Shown here: positions 50,388 to 63,025 of the stretch, one piece after another
Layout: each line of letters opens with the position of its first letter
Numbering within the stretch: the first letter of the stretch is position 1
Assembly: GCF_949987515.2 (NCBI RefSeq)
Contig: NW_027192651.1
Location: forward strand, 4,712,001 to 4,776,000
Origin: Delphinus delphis
Lineage: Eukaryota; Chordata; Mammalia; Artiodactyla; Delphinidae
Length of the DNA: 64,000 nucleotides
Reading direction: 5' to 3'
Translations under genes and position numbers: made by a program
Notes under the pieces: model-generated
The model's input: only the letters and a program-made list of their open reading frames with translations
Told to the model about the DNA's origin: nothing
Databases searched by the model: none

Positions 50388-51967
50388 ACCCCAAAGTTTG
50401 GAACGGCTCTGTTCACAAGAACCTCGTTTACAGTACAAGTTCAACATCGCAAAAAGTGAAAAATGGATAAAGAAGTTGTGGTATTTACTTACAAAGCAAT
50501 ATCACTCAGCAATTAAATCTATGTCATCAGGCCCGTAGCAGCATAATGAGTGGATTCAGGTATGATGATTCTAACTGAAATAAGTCACACAGAAAAAGAA
50601 ACATCATAAGATATCAGTAATACACGGAATGTAAACTTGGCTACACAGGAACTGAATTACAGAACAGAACACGGTCTCAAATTTAGAAAACCAACTTATG
50701 CTTCCTTAAGGGTAAAGGTGAGTTGGGGTGCTGCATAAAACCAGAGATTGAAATGAGCACAGATAAATTTCCTTAAGCCAAATATGGAATAGACAAGAGC
50801 TACTCCTTGCTCAACGAAATAGACTCAACACCCCATATTAAACGCCTAAGAATGTACCTGACTAGTATGTATCTTAAAACCTATGGATTGCTATGTCTCC
50901 GAAAGAGAATCAAGCATGTGTACAGGGGCATAAATGCAGCAGTGATAGGATTGTAGAGGTTCGCTGAGCAAATGAAGACCCTTTGAAGTCATATTGCATG
51001 GTACCCATTCCACGGGTTTCAACTACTCAGGTTTAAGGTATTCTTCCTTCAGCTAAAACATGCATGTGGAACCCAGAGTATGATCAACCATGTGATCGGG
51101 AGACGTGTTCAAATATGTCTCAGTTTTCGTACCCTGGTACTCGGGTGCAACATTCCAGACGCTTTACTAACAATCTCCCGACTTGGAGAGTCAGTCCCTT
51201 TAACCTCCTGTTTGGCCCAGTTTGCAATTTCTGCGGAAGATGAACAGGAATAGCGAGAACCAATGAGAGACTAGCTAGAGGTGTCTGGAAGGGCAAATTT
51301 AACTCTCATTTCCCACCAGGAAGAGGAATTAACCAAAGGCTCAGCGTGCCGTGCCGGAACCAGATTAGGGCCTGAAGCCATCCTGCGGTGTTGCGGCCAG
51401 CTCACAAGAAAGCGAGTTGAAAAAAGGAGATCAGGGGCACTGTAATTCACAAACCTGCAGAGTTATAAATGACAGCTATCGTCCAAAAATATACTGAAGT
51501 AAGGCTGCCAAGAGGACTTGAAAGCGGGGCAGAATTGCAGGAAACCGATTTCAGGAGGTAGACTGGAATTGCATTGAAAGCATAGGAAAAGAGGCAGAAC
51601 GTCCACAATGATGCACTTGGCCGAAAAGGGTGTATGCGTTTTTTCCTGAATATATTCAGGAAAAAACGCATACGCCCTTTTTGGCCAACCAAGCAAGCTT
51701 GCAAAGGAAATCTGCACTACAGTGAAGTCTCACTTCCCCCCGGTCAAAAGGGCCATCTGAAAAAAGTGTAAAATCCAGAAAGGCAGGACAGGCCATGGAG
51801 AACTGGGAGCCTTGTTATGCTGATGGGCGGGATGTAAATTGCCAACAGACACTCGGGAGAAGTGTATGGTGTTTCCTGAAACATCTAAAAAACAAAGCAA
51901 CAGAGCCTAGGGCACTTCCACTTATGGTCCTATAGCTTAGGGAAATTAAAATCAAAAAGACACAGCC
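50388..51967 (+). repeat. Satellite unit 33 (1,580 bp)
   Basis: The left half carries the unit-29-type markers (TGTTCACAAG, CTAGTATGTATC, ATTGTAGAGG). Palindrome 51617-51688 has two left-arm changes, GGCCGAAAAGG and GGGTGTATG, the latter a CpG transition. Both leave G-T wobble pairs. Confidence 0.95.
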
Positions 51968-53547
51968 ACCCCAATGTTTGGGACGCCTCTGTTTACAAGA
52001 ACCTCGTTTACCGTACAAGTTCAATATCACAGAAAGTGAAAAATGCATAAAGAACTTGTGGTACTTACGTACAATGCAGTATCACTCAGCAATGAAATCT
52101 ATGTCATCAGGCCCGTAGCAGCATAATGAGTGGATTCAGGTACAATGATTCTAACTGAAATAAGTCACACAGAAAAAGAAACATCATAAGATATCACTAA
52201 TACATGGAATGTAAACTTGGCTACACAGGAACTGAATTCCAAAACAGAACAGGGTCTCAAATTTAGAAAACCAACTTATGCTTGCTTAAGGGGAAAGGTG
52301 AGTTGGGGTGCTGCATAAAACCAGAGATTGAAATGAGCACAGATAAAGTTCCTTAAGCCAAATATGGAATAGACAAGAGCTACTCCTTGCTCAACGAAAT
52401 GGACTCAACACCCCATATTAAACGCCTAAGAATGTACCTGACTAGTAAGTATCTTAAAACCTATGGATTGCTATGTCTCCGAAAGAGAATCAAGCGTGTG
52501 TGCAGGGGCATAAACGCAGCAGTGATAAGATTGGAGAGGTTCGGTGAGCAAATGAAGACCCTTTGAAGTCATATTGCATGGTACCCATTCCACGGGTTTC
52601 AACTACCCAGGTTTAAGGTATTCTTCCTTCAGCTAAAACATGCATGTGGAACCCAGAGTATGATCAACCATGTGATCGGGAGACGTGTTCAAATATGTCT
52701 CAGTTTTCGTACCCTGGTACTCGGGTGCAACATTCCAGACGCTTTACTAACACTCTCCCGACTTGGAGAGTCAGTCCCTTTAACCTCCTATTTGGCCCAG
52801 TTTGCAATTTCTGCGGAAGATGAACAGGAATAGCGAGAACCAATGAGAGACTAGCTGGAGGTGTCTGGACGGGCAAATTTAACTCTCATTTCCCACCAGG
52901 AAGAGGAATTAACCAAAGGCTCAACGTGCCGTGCCGGAACCAGATTAGGGCCTGAAGCCATCCTGCGGTGTTGTGGCCAGCTCAAAAGAAAGCGAGTTGA
53001 AGAAAGGAGCTCAGGGGCACTGTAATTCACAAACGTGCAGAGTTATAAATGACAGCTATTGTCCAAAAATATACTGAAGTAAGGCTGCCAAGAGGACTTG
53101 AAAGCGGGGCAGAATTGCAGGAAACCGATTTCAGGAGGTAGACTGGAATTGCATTGAAAGCATAGGAAAAGAGGCAGAACGTCCACAATGATGCACTTGG
53201 CCGAAAAGGGCGTATGCGTTTTTTCCTGAATATATTCAGGAAAAAACGCATACGCCCTTTTTGGCCTACCAAGCAAGCATGCAAAGGAAATCTGCACTAC
53301 AGTGAAGTCTCACTTCCCCCCGGTCAAAAGGGCCATCTGAAAAAAGTGTAAAATCCAGAAAGGCAGGACAGGCCATGGAGAACTGGGAGCCTTGTTATGC
53401 TGATGGGCGGGATGTAAATTGCCAACAGACACTCGGGAGAAGTGTATGGTGTTTCCTGAAACATCTAAAAAACAAAGCAACAGAGCCTAGGGCACTTCCA
53501 CTTATGGTCCTATAGCTTAGGGAAATTAAAATCAAAAAGACACAGCC
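51968..53547 (+). repeat. Satellite unit 34 (1,580 bp)
   Basis: The right part, from about 52969, matches the right part of unit 31 at an offset of 4,739 bp (GTTGTGGCCAG, AAACGTGCAG, GCAAGCATGC). Palindrome 53197-53268 shares the two imperfections of unit 31 (GGCCGAAAAGG, GGCCTA). Confidence 0.95.
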
Positions 53548-55126
53548 ACCCCAAAGTTTGGGACGCCTCTGTTTACAAGAACCTCGTTTACCGTACAAGT
53601 TCAATATCACAGAAAGTGAAAAATGGATAAAGAACTTGTGGTACTTACGTACAATGCAGTATCACTCAGCAATGAAATCTATGTCATCAGGCCCGTAGCA
53701 GCATAATGAGTGGATTCAGGTACGATGATTCTAACTGAAATAAGTCACACAGAAAAAGAAACATCATAAGATATCACTAATACACGGAATGTAAACTTGG
53801 CTACACAGGAACTGAATTCCAAAACAGAACAGGGTCTCAAATTTAGAAAACCAACTTATGCTTGCTTAAGGGGAAAGGTGAGTTGGGGTGCTGCATAAAA
53901 CCAGAGATTGAAATGAGCACAGATAAAGTTCCTTAAGCCAAATATGGAATAGACAAGAGCTACTCCTTGCTCAACGAAATGGACTCAACACCCCATATTA
54001 AACGCCTAAGAATGTACCTGACTAGTAAGTATCTTAAAACCTATGGATTGCTATGTCTCCGAAAGAGAATCAAGCGTGTGTACAGGGGCATAAACGCAGC
54101 AGTGATAGGATTGGAGAGGTTCGGTGAGCAAATGAAGACCCTTTGAAGTCATATTGCATGGTACCCATTCCACGGGTGTCAACTCTCCAGGTTTAAGGTA
54201 TTCTTCCTTCAGCTAATACATGCATGTGGAACCTAGAGTATGATCAACCATGTGAACGGGAGACGTGTTCAAATATGTCTCAGTTTTCCTCCCCTGGTAC
54301 TAGGGTGCAACATTCCAGACGCTTTACTAACACTCTCCCCACTTGGAGAGTCAGCGCCTTTAACCTCCTGTTTGGCCCAGTTTTCAATTTCTGCGGAAGA
54401 TGAACAGGAATAGGGAGAACCAATGAGAGACTAGCTGGAGGTGTCTGGACGGGCAAATTTAACTCTCATTTCCCACCAGGAAGAGGAAATAAACAAAGGC
54501 TCAGCGTGCCGTGCCAGAACCAGATTAGGGCCTGAAGCCATCCTGCGGTGTTGCGGCCTGCTCAAAAGAAAGCGAGTTGAAGAAAGGAGCTCAGGGGCAC
54601 TGTAATTCACAAACCTGCAGAGTTATAAATGACAGCTATCGTCCAAAAATATACTGAAGTAAGGCTGCCAAGAGGACTTGAAAGCGGGGCAGAATTGCAG
54701 GAAACCGATTTCAGGAGGTAGACTGGAATTGCATTGAAAGCATAGGAAAAGAGGCAGAACGTCCACAATGATGCACTTGGCCAAAAAGGGCGTATGCGTT
54801 TCTTCCTGAATATATTCAGGAAAAAACGCATACGCCCTTTTTGGCCAACCAAGCAAGCTTGCAAAGGTAATCTGCACTACAATGAAGTCTCACTTCCCCC
54901 CGGTCAAAAGGGCCATCTGAAAAAAGTGTAAAATCCAGAAAGGCAGGACAGGCCATGGAGAACTGGGAGCCTTGTTATGCTGATGGGTGGGATGTAAATT
55001 TCCAACAGACACTGGGGAGAAGTGTATGGTGTTTCCTGAAACATCTAAAAAACAAAGCAACAGAGCCTAGGGCACTTCCACTTATGGTCCTATAGCTTAG
55101 GGAAATTAAAATCAAAAAGACACAGC
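52969..55126 (+). repeat. Three-unit-offset repeat, second copy (end of unit 34 and unit 35)
   Basis: Counterpart of 48230-50386. Beyond the right edge the following units (33 and 36) are still similar but start differently: CCACCCC after unit 32, CCAGGCC after unit 35. Confidence 0.8.
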
Positions 55127-55127
55127 C
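53548..55127 (+). repeat. Satellite unit 35 (1,580 bp), counterpart of unit 32
   Basis: Near-copy of unit 32 but with no base loss, and with an uncompensated palindrome (54777-54848): the left arm has GTTTCTTCC while the right arm keeps GGAAAAAAC. Private variants include ACTAGGGTGC and GTGCCAGAACC. Confidence 0.95.
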
Positions 55128-56707
55128 AGGCCAAAGTTTGGAACGGCTCTGTTCACAAGAACCTCGTTTACAGTACAAGTTCAACATCGCAAAAAGTGAA
55201 AAATGGATAAAGAAGTTGTGGTATTTACTTACAAAGCAATATCACTCAGCAATGAAATCTATGTCATCAGGCCCGTAGCAGCATAATGAGTGGATTCAGG
55301 TATGATGATTCTAACTGAAATAAGTCACACAGAAAAAGAAACATCATAAGATATCAGTAATACACGGAATGTAAACTTGGCTACACAGGAACTGAATTAC
55401 AGAACAGAACAGGGTCTCAAATTTAGAAAACCAACTTATGCTTCTGTAAGGGTAAAGGTGAGTTGGGGTGCTGCATAAAACCAGAGATTGAAATGAGCAC
55501 AGATAAATTTCCTTAAGCCAAATATGGAATAGACAAGAGCTACTCCTTGCTCAACGAAATGGACTCAACACCCTGTATTAAACGCCTAACAATGTACCTA
55601 ACTAGTAAGTATCTTAAAACCTATGGATTGCTATGTCTCCGAAAGAGAATCAAGCATGTGTACTGGGGCGTAAATGTAGCAGTGATAGGATTGGAGGGGT
55701 TCGGTGAGCAAATGAAGACCCTTTGAAGTCATATTGCATGGTACCCATTCCACGGGTTTCAACTACCCAGGATTAAGGTATTCTTCCTTCAGCTAAAACA
55801 TGCATGTGGAACCTAGAGTATGATCAACCATGTGATCGGGAGACGTGTTCAAATATGTCTCAGTTTTCGTACCCAGGTACTCGGGTACAACATTCCAGAG
55901 GCTTTACTAACACTCTCCCCACTTGGAGAGTCAGTCCCTTTAACCTCCTGTTTGGCCCAGTTTGCAATTTCTGCGGAAGATGAACAGGAATAGCGAGAAC
56001 CAATGAGAGACTAGCTGGAGGTGTCTGGACGGGCAAATTTAACTCTCATTTCCCACCAGGAAGAGGAAATAACCAAAGGCTCAGCGTGCCGTGCCGGAAC
56101 CAGATTAGGGCCTGAAGCCATCCTGTGGTGATGCGGCCAGCTCAAAAGAAAGCGAGTTGAAGAAAGGAGCTCAGGGGCACTGTAATTCACAAACCTGCAG
56201 AGTTATAAATGACAGCTATCGTCCAAAAATATACTGAAGTAAGGCTGCCAAGAGGACTTGAAAGCGGGGCAGAATTGCAGGAAACCGATTTCAGGAGGTA
56301 GACTGGAATTGCATTGAAAGCATAGGAAAAGAGGCAGAACGTCCACAATGATGCACTTGGCCAAAAAGGGCGTATGCGTTTTTTCCTGAATATATTCAGG
56401 AAAAAATGCATACGCCCTTTTTGGCCAACCAAGCAAGCTTGCAAAGGAAATCTGCACTACAATGAAGTCTCACTTCCCCCCGGTCAAACAGGCCATCTGA
56501 AAAAAGTGTAAAATCCAGAAAGGCAGGACAGGCCATGGAGAACTGGGAGCCTTGTTATGCTGATGGGCGGGATGTAAATTGCCAACAGACACTCGGGAGA
56601 AGTGTATGGTGTTTCCTGGAACATCTAAAAAACAAAGCAATAGAGCCTAGGGCACTTCCACTTATGGTCCTATAGCTTAGCGAAATTAAAATCAAAAAGA
56701 CACAGCC
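55128..56707 (+). repeat. Satellite unit 36 (1,580 bp)
   Basis: Starts like unit 29 (CCAGGCCAAAG, TGTTCACAAG) and has private changes (GCTTCTGTAAGGG, CCCTGTATT, TACTGGGGCG). Palindrome 56357-56428: one right-arm CpG transition, AAAATGCATACG, leaving a G-T wobble. Confidence 0.95.
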
Positions 56708-58286
56708 ACCCCAAAGTTTGAGACGCCTCTGTTTACAAGAACCTCATTTACCGTACAAGTTCAGTATCTCGGAAAGTGAAAAATGGATAAAGAACATGTG
56801 GTACTTACGTACAATGCAGTATCACTCAGCAATGAAATCTATGTCATCAGGCCCATAGCAGCATAATGAGTGGATTCAGGTACGATGATTCTAACTGAAA
56901 TAAGTCACACAGATAAAGAAACATCATAAGATATCAGTAATACACGGAATGTAAACTTGGCTACACAGGAACTGAATTACAGAACAGAACAGGGTCTCAA
57001 ATTTAGAAAACCAACTTATGCTTGCTTAAGGGGAAAGGTGAGTTGGGGTGCTGCATAAAACCAGAGATTGAAATGAGCACACATAAAGTTCCTTAAGCCA
57101 AATATGGAATAGACAAGAGCTACTCCTTGCTCAACGAAATGGACTCAACACCCCATATTAAACGCTTAAGAATGTACCTGACTAGTAAGTATCTTAAAAC
57201 CTATGGATTGCTATGTCTCCGAAAGAGAATCAAGCATGTGTACAGGGGCATAAACGCAGCAGTGATAGGATTGGAGAGGTTCGGTGAGCAAATGAAGACC
57301 CTTTGAAGTCATATTGCATGGTACCCATTCCACGGGTTTCAACTACCCAGGTTTAAGGTATTCTTCCTTCAGCTAAAACATGCATGTGGAACCTAGAGTA
57401 TGATCAACCATGTGATCGGGAGACGTGTTCAAATATGTCTCAGTTTTCGTACCCTGGTACTCGGGTGCAACACTCCAGACGCTTTACTAACACTCTCCCG
57501 ACTTGGAGAGTCAGTCCCTTTAACCTCCTGTTTGGCCCAGTTTGCAATTTCTGCGGAAGATGAACAGGAATAGCGAGAACCAATGAGAGACTAGCTGGAG
57601 GTGTCTGGACGGGCAAATTTAACTCTCATTTCCCACCAGGAAGAGGAATTAACCAAAGGCTCAGCGTGCCGTGCCGGAAACAGATTAGAGCCTGAAGCCA
57701 TCCTGTGGTGTTGCGGCCAGCTCACAAGAAAGCGAGTTGAAGAAAGGAGCTCAGGGGCACTGTAATTCACAAACCTGCAGAGTTATAAATGACAGCTATC
57801 GTCCAAAAATATACTGAAGGAAGGCTGCCAAGAGGACTTGAAAGCGGGGAAGAATTGCAGGAAACCGATTTCAGGAGGTAGACTGGAATTGCACTGAAAG
57901 CATAGGAAAAGAGGCAGAGAGTCCACAATGATGCACTTGGCCAAAAAGGGCGTATGCGTTTTTTCCTGAATATATTCAGGAAAAAACGCATACGCACTTT
58001 TTGGTCAACCAAGCAAGCTGGAAAAGGAAATCTGCACTACAATGAAGTCTCACTTCCCCCCGGTCAAACGGGCCATCTGAAAAAGTGTAAAATCCAGAAA
58101 GGCAGGACAGGCCATGGAGAACTGGGAGCCTTGTTATGCTGATGGGCGGGATGTTAATTGCAAACAGACACTCGGGAGAAGTGTATGGTGTTTCCTGAAA
58201 CATCTAAAAAACAAAGCAACAGAGCCTAGGGCACTTTCACTTATGGTCCTATAGCTCAGGGAAATTAAAAACAAAAAGATACAGCC
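56708..58286 (+). repeat. Satellite unit 37 (1,579 bp)
   Basis: Palindrome 57937-58008 with a perfect inner stem but an altered right end, GCACTTTTTGGTCAA, recalling units 1 and 3. The downstream tail also resembles units 1 and 3 (GGTCAAACGGGCC, GAAAAAGTGT). Confidence 0.95.
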
Positions 58287-59866
58287 ACCCCAATGTTTGG
58301 GACGCCTCTGTTTACAAGAACCTCGCTTACCGTACAAGTTCAATATCACAGAAAGTGAAAAATGGATAAAGAACTTGTGGTACTTACGTAAAATGCAGTA
58401 TCACTCAGCAATGAAATCTATGTCATCAGGCCCGTAGCAGCATAATGAGTGGATTCAGGTACGATGATTCTAACTGAAATAAGTCACACAGAAAAAGAAA
58501 CATCATAAGATATCAGTAATACACGGAATGTAAACTTGGCTACACAGGAACTGAATTTCAAAACAGAACAGGTTCTAAAATTTAGAAAACCAACTTATGC
58601 TTGCTTAAGGGGAAAGGTGAGTTGGGGTGCTGCATAAAACCAGAGATTGAAATGAGCACAGATAAAGTTCCTTAAGCCAAATATGGAATAGACAAGAGCT
58701 ACTCCTTGCTCAACGAAATGGACTCAACACCCCATATTAAACGCCTAAGAATGTACCTGACTAGTAAGTATCTTAAAACCTATGGATTGCTATGTCTCCA
58801 AAAGAGAATCAAGCGTGTATACAGGGGCATAAACGCAGCAGTGATAGGATTGGAGAGGTTCGGTGAGCAAATGAAGACCCTTTGAAGTCATATTGCATGG
58901 TACCCATTCAACGGGTCTCAACTGTCCAGGTTTAAGGTATTCTTCCTTCAGCTAAAACATGCATGTGGAACCCAGAGTATGATGAACCGTTTGAACGGGA
59001 GACGTGTTCAAATATGTCTCAGTTTTCCTCCCCTGGTACTCGGGTGCAACATTCCAGACGCTTTACTAACACTCTCCCCACTTGGAGAGTCAGCGCCTTT
59101 AACCTCCTGTTTGGCCCAGTTTGCAATTTCTGCGGAAGATGAACAGGAATAGGGAGAACCAATGAGAGACTACCTGGAGGTGTCTGGACGGGCAAATTTT
59201 ACTCTCATTTCCCACCAGGAAGAGGAAATAAACATAGGCTCAGCATGCCGTGCCGGATCCAGATTAGGGCCTGAAACCATCCTGCGGTGTTGCGGCCTGC
59301 TCAAAAGAAAGCGAGTTGAAGAAAGGAGCTCAGGGGCACTGTAATTCACAAACCTGCAGAGTTATAAATGACAGCTATCGTCCAAAAATATACTGAAGTA
59401 AGGCTGCCAAGAGGACTTGAAAGGGGGGCAGAATTGCAGGAAACCGATTTCAGGAGGTAGACTGGAATTGCATTGAAAGCATAGGAAAAGAGGCAGAACG
59501 TCCACAATGATGCACTTGGCCAAAAAGGGCGTATGCGTTTTTTCCTGAATATATTCAGGAAAAAACGCATACGTCCTTTTTGGCCAACCAAGCAAGCTTG
59601 CAAAGGAAATCTGCACTACAATGAAGTCTCACTTCCCCCCGGTCAAAAGGGCCATCTGAAAAAAGTGTAAAATCCAGAAAGGCAGGACAGGCCATGGAGA
59701 ACTGGGAGCCTTGTTATGCTGATGGGTGGCATGTAAATTGCCAACAGACACTCGGGAGAAGTGTATGGTGTTTCCTGAAACATCTAAAAAACAAAGCAAC
59801 AGAGCCTAGGGCACTTCCACTTATGGTCCTATAGCTTAGGGAAATTAAAATCAAAAAGAAACAGCC
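58287..59866 (+). repeat. Satellite unit 38 (1,580 bp)
   Basis: Palindrome 59516-59587 has one right-arm change, ACGTCC for ACGCCC, facing an unchanged G, so it is a G-T wobble. This is half of the paired change seen in unit 39. Confidence 0.95.
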
Positions 59867-61446
59867 ACCCCAAAGTTTGGGACGCCTCTGTTTACAAGAA
59901 CCTCGTTTACCGTACAACTTCAACATCGCAGAAAGTGAAAAATGGATAAAGAAGTTGTGGTATTTACTTACAAAGCAATATCACTCAGCAATGAAATCTA
60001 TGTCATCAGGCCCGTAGCAGCATAATGAGTGGATTCAGGTATGATGATTCTAACTGAAATAAGTCACACAGAAAAAGAAACATCATAAGATATCAGTAAT
60101 ACACGGAATGTAAACTTGGCTACACAGGAACTGAATTACAGAACAGAACCGGATCTCAAATTTAGAAAACCAACTTATGCTTGCTTAAGGGGAAAGGTGA
60201 GTTGGGGTGCTGCATAAAACCAGAGATTGAAATGAGCACAGACAGAGTTCCTTAAGCCAAATACGGAATAGACAAGAGCTACTCCTTGCTCAACGAAATG
60301 GACTCAACACTGCATATTAAACGCCTAAGAATGTACCTGACTAGTAAGTATCTTAAAACCTATGGATTGCTATGTCTCCGAAAGAGAATCAAGCATGTGT
60401 ACAGGGGCATAAACGCAGCAGTGATAGGATTGTAGAGGTTCGCTGAGCAAATGAAGACCCTTTGATGTCATATTGCATGGTACCCATTCCACGGGTCTCA
60501 ACTCTCCAGGTTTAAGGTATTCTTCCTTCAGCTAAAACATGCATGTGGAACCTAGAGTATGATCAACCATGTGATCGGGAGATGTGTTCAAATATGTCTC
60601 AATTTGCGTACCCTGGTACTCGGGTGCAACATTCCAGACGCTTTACTAACACTCTCCCCACTTGGAGAGTCAGCGCCTTTAAACTCCTGTTTGGCCCAGT
60701 TTGCAATTTCTGCGGAAGATGCACAGGAATAGGGAGAACCAATGAGAGACTAGCTGGAGGTGTCTGGACGGGCAAATTTAACTCTCATTTCCCACCAGGA
60801 AGAGGAGTTAACCAAAGGCTCAGCGTGCCGTGCCGGAACCAGATTAGGGCCTGAAGCCATCCTGCGTGGTTGCGGACAGGTCACAAGAAAGCGAGTTGAA
60901 GAAAGGAGCTCAGGGGCACTGTAATTCACAAACCTGCAGAGTTATAAATGACAGCTATCGTCCAAAAATATACTGAAGTAAGGCTGCCAAGAGGACTTGA
61001 AAGTGGGGCAGAATTGCAGGAAACCGATTTCAGGAGGTAGACTGGAATTGCATTGAAAGCATAGGAAAAGAGGCAGAACATCCACAATGATGCACTTGGC
61101 CAAAAAGGACGTATGCGTTTTTTCCTGAATATATTCAGGAAAAAACGCATACGTCCTTTTTGGCCAACCAAGCAAGCTTGCAAAGGAAATCTGCACTACA
61201 ATGAAGTCTCACTTCCCCCCGGTCAAAAGGGCCATCTGACAAAAGTGTAAAATCCAGAAAGGCAGGACAGGCCATGGAGAACTGGGAGCCTTGTTATGCT
61301 GATGGGCGGGATGTTAATTGCCAACAGACACTCGGGAGAAGTGTATGGTGTTTCCTGAAACATCTAAAAAACAAAGCAACAGAGCCTAGGGCACTTCAAC
61401 TTATGGTCCTATAGCTTAGGGAAATTAAAATCAAAAAGACACAGCC
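59867..61446 (+). repeat. Satellite unit 39 (1,580 bp), covariant palindrome
   Basis: The palindrome at 61096-61167 is perfect with a paired change on both arms: left GGACGT, right ACGTCC. Elsewhere it carries ATTGTAGAGGTTCGCTGAGC like units 29-31, and AGATGCACAGG for AGATGAACAGG, which opens a chance 103-codon frame. Confidence 0.95.
61096..61167. repeat. Palindrome with paired change (unit 39)
   Basis: The left GGG becomes GGA and the right CCC becomes TCC, exchanging a G-C pair for A-T with all pairs intact. Unit 38 has only the right-arm change; units 7, 11 and 18 have the pair plus a further neighbouring change. Confidence 0.93.
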
Positions 61447-63025
61447 ACCCCAAAGGTTGGAACGGCTCTGTTCACAAGAACCTCGTTTACAGTACAAATT
61501 CAACATCGCAAAAAGTGAAAAATGGATAAAGAACTTGTGGTACTTACGTACAATGCAGTATCACTCAGCAATGAAATCTATGTCATCAGGCCCGTAGCAG
61601 CATAATGAGTGGATTCAGGTACGATGATTCTAACTGAAATAAGTCACACAGAAAAAGAAACATCATAAGATATCAGTAATACACGGAATGTAAACTTGGC
61701 TACACAGGAACTGAATTCCAAAACAGAACAGGGTCTCAAATTTAGAAAACCAACTTATGCTTGCTTAAGGGGAAAGGTGAGTTGGGGTGCTGCATAAAAC
61801 CAGAGATTGAAATGAGCACAGATAAAGTTCCTTAAGCCAAATATGGAATAGACAAGAGCTACTCCTTGCTCAACGAAATGGACTCAACACCCCATATTAA
61901 ACGCCTAAGAATGTACCTGACTAGTAAGTATCTTAAAACCTATGGATTGCTATGTCTCCAAAAGAGAATCAAGCGTGTGTACAGGGGCATAAACGCAGCA
62001 GTGATAGGATTGGAGAGGTTCGGTGAGCAAATGAAGACCCTTTGAAGTCATATTGCATGGTAGCCATTCCACGGGTCTCAACTCTCCAGGTTTAAGGTAT
62101 TCTTCCCTCACGTAAAACATGCATGTGGAACCCAGAGTATGATCAACCGTGTGAACGGGAGACGTGTTCAAATATGTCTCAGTTTTCCTCCCCTGGTACT
62201 CGGGTGCAACATTCCAGACGCTTTACCTACATTCTCCCCACTTGGAGAGTCAGCGCCTTTAACCTCCTGTTTGGCCCAGTTTGCAATTTCTGCGGAAGAT
62301 GAACAGGAATAGGGAGAACCAATGAGAGACTAGCTGGAGGTGTCTGGACGGGCAAATTTAACTCTCATTTCCCACCTGGAAGAGGAAATAACCAAATGCT
62401 CAGCGAGTCATGCCAGAACAAGATTAGGGCCTGAAGCCATCCTGCGGTGTTGCGGCCAGCTCAAAAGAAAGCGAGTTGAAGAAAGGAGCTCAGGGGCACT
62501 GTAATTCACAAACCTGCAGAGTTATAAATGACAGCTATCGTCCAAAAATATACTGAAGTAAGGATGCCAAGAGGACTTGAACGCGGGACAGAATTGCAGG
62601 AAACCGATTTCAGGAGGTAGACTGGAATTGCATTGAAAGCATAGGAAAAGAGGCAGAACGTCCACAAGGATGCACTTGGCAAAAAGGGCGTATGCGTTTT
62701 TTCCTGAATATATTCAGGAAAAAACGCATACGCCCTTTTTGGCCAACCAAGCAAGCTTGCAAAGGAAATCTGCACTACAATGAAGTCTCACTTCCCCCCG
62801 GTCAAAAGGGCCATCTGAAAAAAGTGTAAAATCCAGAAAGGCAGGACAGGCCATGGAGAACTGGGAGCCTTGTTATGCTGATGGGCGGGATGTAAATTGC
62901 CAACAGACACTCGGGAGAAGTGTATGGTGTTTCCTGAAACATCTAAAAAACAAAGCAACAGAGCCTAGGGCACTTCCACTTATGGTCCTATAGCTTAGGG
63001 AAATTAAAATCAAAAAGACACAGCC
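61447..63025 (+). repeat. Satellite unit 40 (1,579 bp)
   Basis: Palindrome 62676-62746 is 71 bp because one C of the left-arm TTGGCC is missing. Private variants include CTTTACCTACATTC and GCGAGTCATGCC. Confidence 0.95.

Noticed and set aside
60543..60854. A 103-codon plus-strand open frame in unit 39
   Set aside because: Depends on private substitutions such as AGATGCACAGG; absent from every other unit.
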